64,000 nt of DNA, from contig NC_034412.1 of assembly GCF_002078875.1 (NCBI RefSeq), positions 79,270,187 through 79,334,186 on the forward strand, written 5' to 3'. Below, piece after piece: positions 60,756 through 64,000 of this stretch (positions within the stretch are counted from its first letter, which is position 1; the number at the start of each line of letters is the position of its first letter). Source of the DNA: Numida meleagris. Lineage: Eukaryota; Chordata; Aves; Galliformes; Numididae. The position numbers were made by a program, and so were the translations under genes. The notes under the pieces were generated by a model. The model was not told the DNA's origin, did not search any database, and worked only from the letters and a program-made list of their open reading frames with translations.

Positions 60756-63700
60756 CCAGTGTTCAAGATCAATTTCCCTATGCCAAGATTATTACTAAAA
60801 AATTCTATGTGGGATCAGATGCAAGACTGACCCTAGAGGAAATTCATTAGTAATATTTCCCCTTTAACAAAATCCATTATCGTCTCTTCTTATGCTGGTT
60901 CCTCACTTTCCTTATAATTCTTGTACAAATTTCTGCCTGCAGTAACTTTACTACTACATACTAATTGCCCAGGTAATACCATAGTACAGACTTTCTTCTC
61001 AAAATATGTTTATTGTCAAAACAAAGCCAACAAGTTAACCAGACATACCACATTTTTGGGAAAATATATATTTCATTTTGTCTTCTCTCTTGAGTGAGAT
61101 ACTTCCTTGCCTTCCATTGTCCTCAAGTATTTCCAGTTTTTCTTTTCTCCAGGAAATTTTACAAAGCCTTGCAGACTATTGAGAAACTAATAGTTCTATA
61201 ATGATGTGATGCTTTTTCACCTTTTGTCTCCACTGTAATTTGTTTGCATTCAGATTTTGAGGTCTGGTTTTAGTTTAATCCAGTGGAAGAACAAACAGAA
61301 TGGATTATCCGCCTTTTTGAAGACAGAGGTTACATCAGTACAGTTAACTTGGGTCAACCTGAATGTTATCAGTCAGGGTCAAGAAACCGAGTGTTCTCTG
61401 ATCAATGGTGAGAAATACAAAGCAAGAGAGAGTCTGTAGGTGTATTCTATTCACCTTGACAGCTCAGTTTAGATTTGATAATTCCCTGTGCTTACGCCTT
61501 TGTTCACTGAAAGGGTATTACTCTTGAGTTTTTAACAGTGTCATAAAACAACATGAAAGTTCATGAGCTGAATATGCTGCTTTAAGAGAAAATACTGAAC
61601 AGAGAAGTGCTATATTTTGCTGACAGATTGCAACATAACAAGAACACTAGAAAGTGAAGTCATTTGCTGGTAGTGTGGCAGTGTAACAGTGAAGCATGTT
61701 GTGTATCCTCCATAGTTTGGAGACCCATAAAACACAAAGTCTGGTGGCCATCCAGGCTGGCATGCTGCACTTGCAGGAATGGTAACACTGAAATCACTCT
61801 CACATCCCAGTCCTAGTCCCTTCTGTTTGACACATCTCTGATCTCTGCAGGGCATGAGGAGGCAGTTAGCACCATTCCCACAACACACACAAATCTCAAC
61901 AGCATCTCATCCTTGTGTCTCCTTCACCACAGCAAGAAAGCAGCCTGAAAGGACCTTGCATTGTAGAAAGGGTTTGTTTTGCCTATAGACTAAATAACAT
62001 GGACAAAACTAGCATGAGCAACAGGTAGGACACAGATGAAGAATGAGAATCAGGCAGCCTGGATGGAACTGCACCTGTGCAAACAGACCTGCAGCGGCAT
62101 TTTGCACAGGAAGACCTGATATAGTTGTGAATGAAATCCCTGCACATCCTTCTGCTTTACAAACATCAGGAACATATTTATGGAAATAAAGCCTTTTTTT
62201 ATTATTTTGGCAAAGCAGTCTAAGAAAAAAAAAGCATTTAAATACACCAAAATAATGTAAGAAGTAGTCGAATTTGTACAAGTTATCAAAAATTATCTAA
62301 TAATAAAAACCGCTGTATAGGAACACAATTAGATTCAGATAGGAACCTAAACTGACGTTTCTTATCTTCTAAGTACTTGACTTGGCAAGCTTAATACTGC
62401 AGGTTTTGAATGGGCAGTTTCCTTGTTTTCTTTAAGAACACCACAGCCACAGCAAATACGTAATGCAGAAGGACTCAGCAGCAGTATTGAAGTTGGATTG
62501 TCACTTCATTTCAAGTTTTCAGATAAATTAACTTCTTTTTCTTACAGTGCTTGACTACTAACGCTGAAAAATACCTCAAACAACTGAATTTAGCTAAGCC
62601 GTCACATTTTATTTACAATTTTTTTAAAGAAGGAATGGCTGCCTAGGGGCTTTTTCTGACTACTTAGATTTACATAGAGATTAATACACTTGAGACATTC
62701 CATGTACACAGATATGTTTAATTGGTTTCTCTTGACTGTGATCATTCTACCCAAGATATTTTTTCAGCACTTGAAAAACTGCAGACAAGAAATCCAGTTT
62801 GTAACCATCTTGCTGAACCATGCAGCAGCCTTCTATTAACTTTCTATTGATACATTCTCTGCTCATTGGCTGAAAGTGCAGCCCTCTCTGTGAAGTTACA
62901 CTACAAGCAAAAGGTAAGAATAGTCTGTACAAAGTGATGGCTGATAGGAATGGCTGGCTGGGCACTGTGCAAACCTCCATGCTGGTAGCTGCCACCAGCT
63001 GACTCAGAAACTGTCAAAAGCTTCTAATCTGCTTCACTTTTTCCTCATTTGCTGCCGCATTTTTGCTTGATGGTGAAATCCTGACAAGGTATTGCTGTGG
63101 CTTTGTTTCAGTTTAGTTTATACACTGATCTCGCTATACCACAGCTTTGGCAGCTACTTAAATATACTCCATACCTCCATATTCCAAGCGATTTTACAGT
63201 CTTCACAACATTCAGATCTTATCAGCCACTGCATTTCATCTTCTTAGATAAGTGAAACTTTCCATTCCTTCCTGTTCTTTACTAGCAAATGTTTCTTTTT
63301 ATCATGATTTCCAAGCCTTCATCTTCAGAGAATTTATTCTGAGGTCAGTGAATTTGTCATCTTTCCTGCTACACAGATGCTCCTGTGCATCCTAAAAAGA
63401 CTACTGAACAGTTCTCAGAAAACACAACACACTAAACCCCATCTAGGACGATTTCTCTGCAACATCATTATTTTATGAAACTTGTTGCATGACATTTACT
63501 CAGTCGAATTATTATTGACTTCTCTTACTCCATTCCTATCAGGACTAAAATATTAAAGCAGTGCAGTAAAGTGAAAAATAAGCACCTTGCATTTTAAAAA
63601 CAAATGGCTAAGCTGCCAATAAAATCAATAAATGTTTGTGGGTTTTCCTATGTATGAAAAAGATAAATATTTTATTGTAGGTATAAAGAAGACAAACGCA

Positions 63701-64000
63701 AATGGCACAATGTACATTGTATGTTAACCTTTCAGCCTATAAGCTATGTATTGGCACTTCTTAACACGAGCAAACATCACGCTGGTGGCAAGAAAAGAAA
63801 TAATTTGCTGCTGAATGCATGATGAGGCCAGTTAAGAGGAAATTAAGTTATAAGCACTTTCTTTGTAGTCTGACTCTTAATTAGAATTTTTTTTTAATTT
63901 ATAACTGAAATATTCATGAGTAATAGTAGTCTAACTAGAAAGCATTCACTGAAGTTACTTTTTAGCATATAGTACAATGTTTATACAGACGCTTAATCCT
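60756..64000. other. Unassigned DNA to window end
   Basis: About 3.2 kb. Two - strand frames (61610-61888 and 62747-62995) are cysteine-containing but match no family I know and lack exon support. No repeat recognised. Confidence 0.45.

Noticed and set aside
61610..61888. 92-codon - strand frame with many cysteines, as a possible exon
   Set aside because: No recognised domain and no conserved splice context on both sides. Frames of this length are expected by chance in 64 kb.
62747..62995. 82-codon - strand frame as a possible gene piece
   Set aside because: No family resemblance and no neighbouring exon-like frames.

Overview
This is 64 kb of AT-rich vertebrate DNA with no recognisable host gene. 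No open frame in it looks like a host exon. The recognisable coding sequence is all reverse-transcriptase remnant inside dead CR1 LINEs. CR1 copies of several ages, together with long terminal repeats (LTRs) whose U3/R boundary reads AATAAACGCCATTTT as in avian leukosis-type alpharetroviruses, point to a bird, most likely a galliform such as chicken. The window is best read as a gene desert or a very large intron.

Layout. Three copies of one LTR family (family 1; ends TGTCA...TGACA) lie at 1-211 (+ by my orientation, cut by the window edge), 7879-8381 (-, solo, 6-bp target duplication GATGTT) and 32788-33399 (-, containing a GGGGAAAA array that runs into a 205-bp assembly gap). A second, alpharetrovirus-like family (family 2) has two solo LTRs: A at 42035-42441 and B at 56811-57209. 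B has a perfect 6-bp duplication ATACTC. The two share U3 and R but have unrelated U5 ends. Further LTR candidates are at 38588-38918 (with AATAAA) and, weaker, at 4247-4591.

CR1 copies in + orientation: 2896-3064, 8730-9440, 19328-20750 (carrying a nested CR1 tail), 22072-22149, 26613-27528, 29721-29793, 41065-41140 and 47395-48448. In - orientation: 559-646, 10441-11790, 15965-16214, 23728-25045 (old), 30345-31735 (best preserved), 55738-56205 and 60499-60755. All are truncated at the 5' side, as expected for target-primed LINE insertion, and none encodes a working enzyme. The best frame, at 30444-31735, has one in-frame stop and has lost a catalytic aspartate.

Between these lie long stretches of unassigned AT-rich sequence with a few microsatellites and short tandem duplications. 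No tRNA, rRNA, CRISPR array or new gene system was found. The best leads are the U5 exchange between LTRs A and B, the G-rich array beside the assembly gap, and an isolated 31-bp perfect match to the family 1 LTR lodged inside a CR1 at 55770-55800. Family and age statements rest on recognition by eye, without alignment tools.
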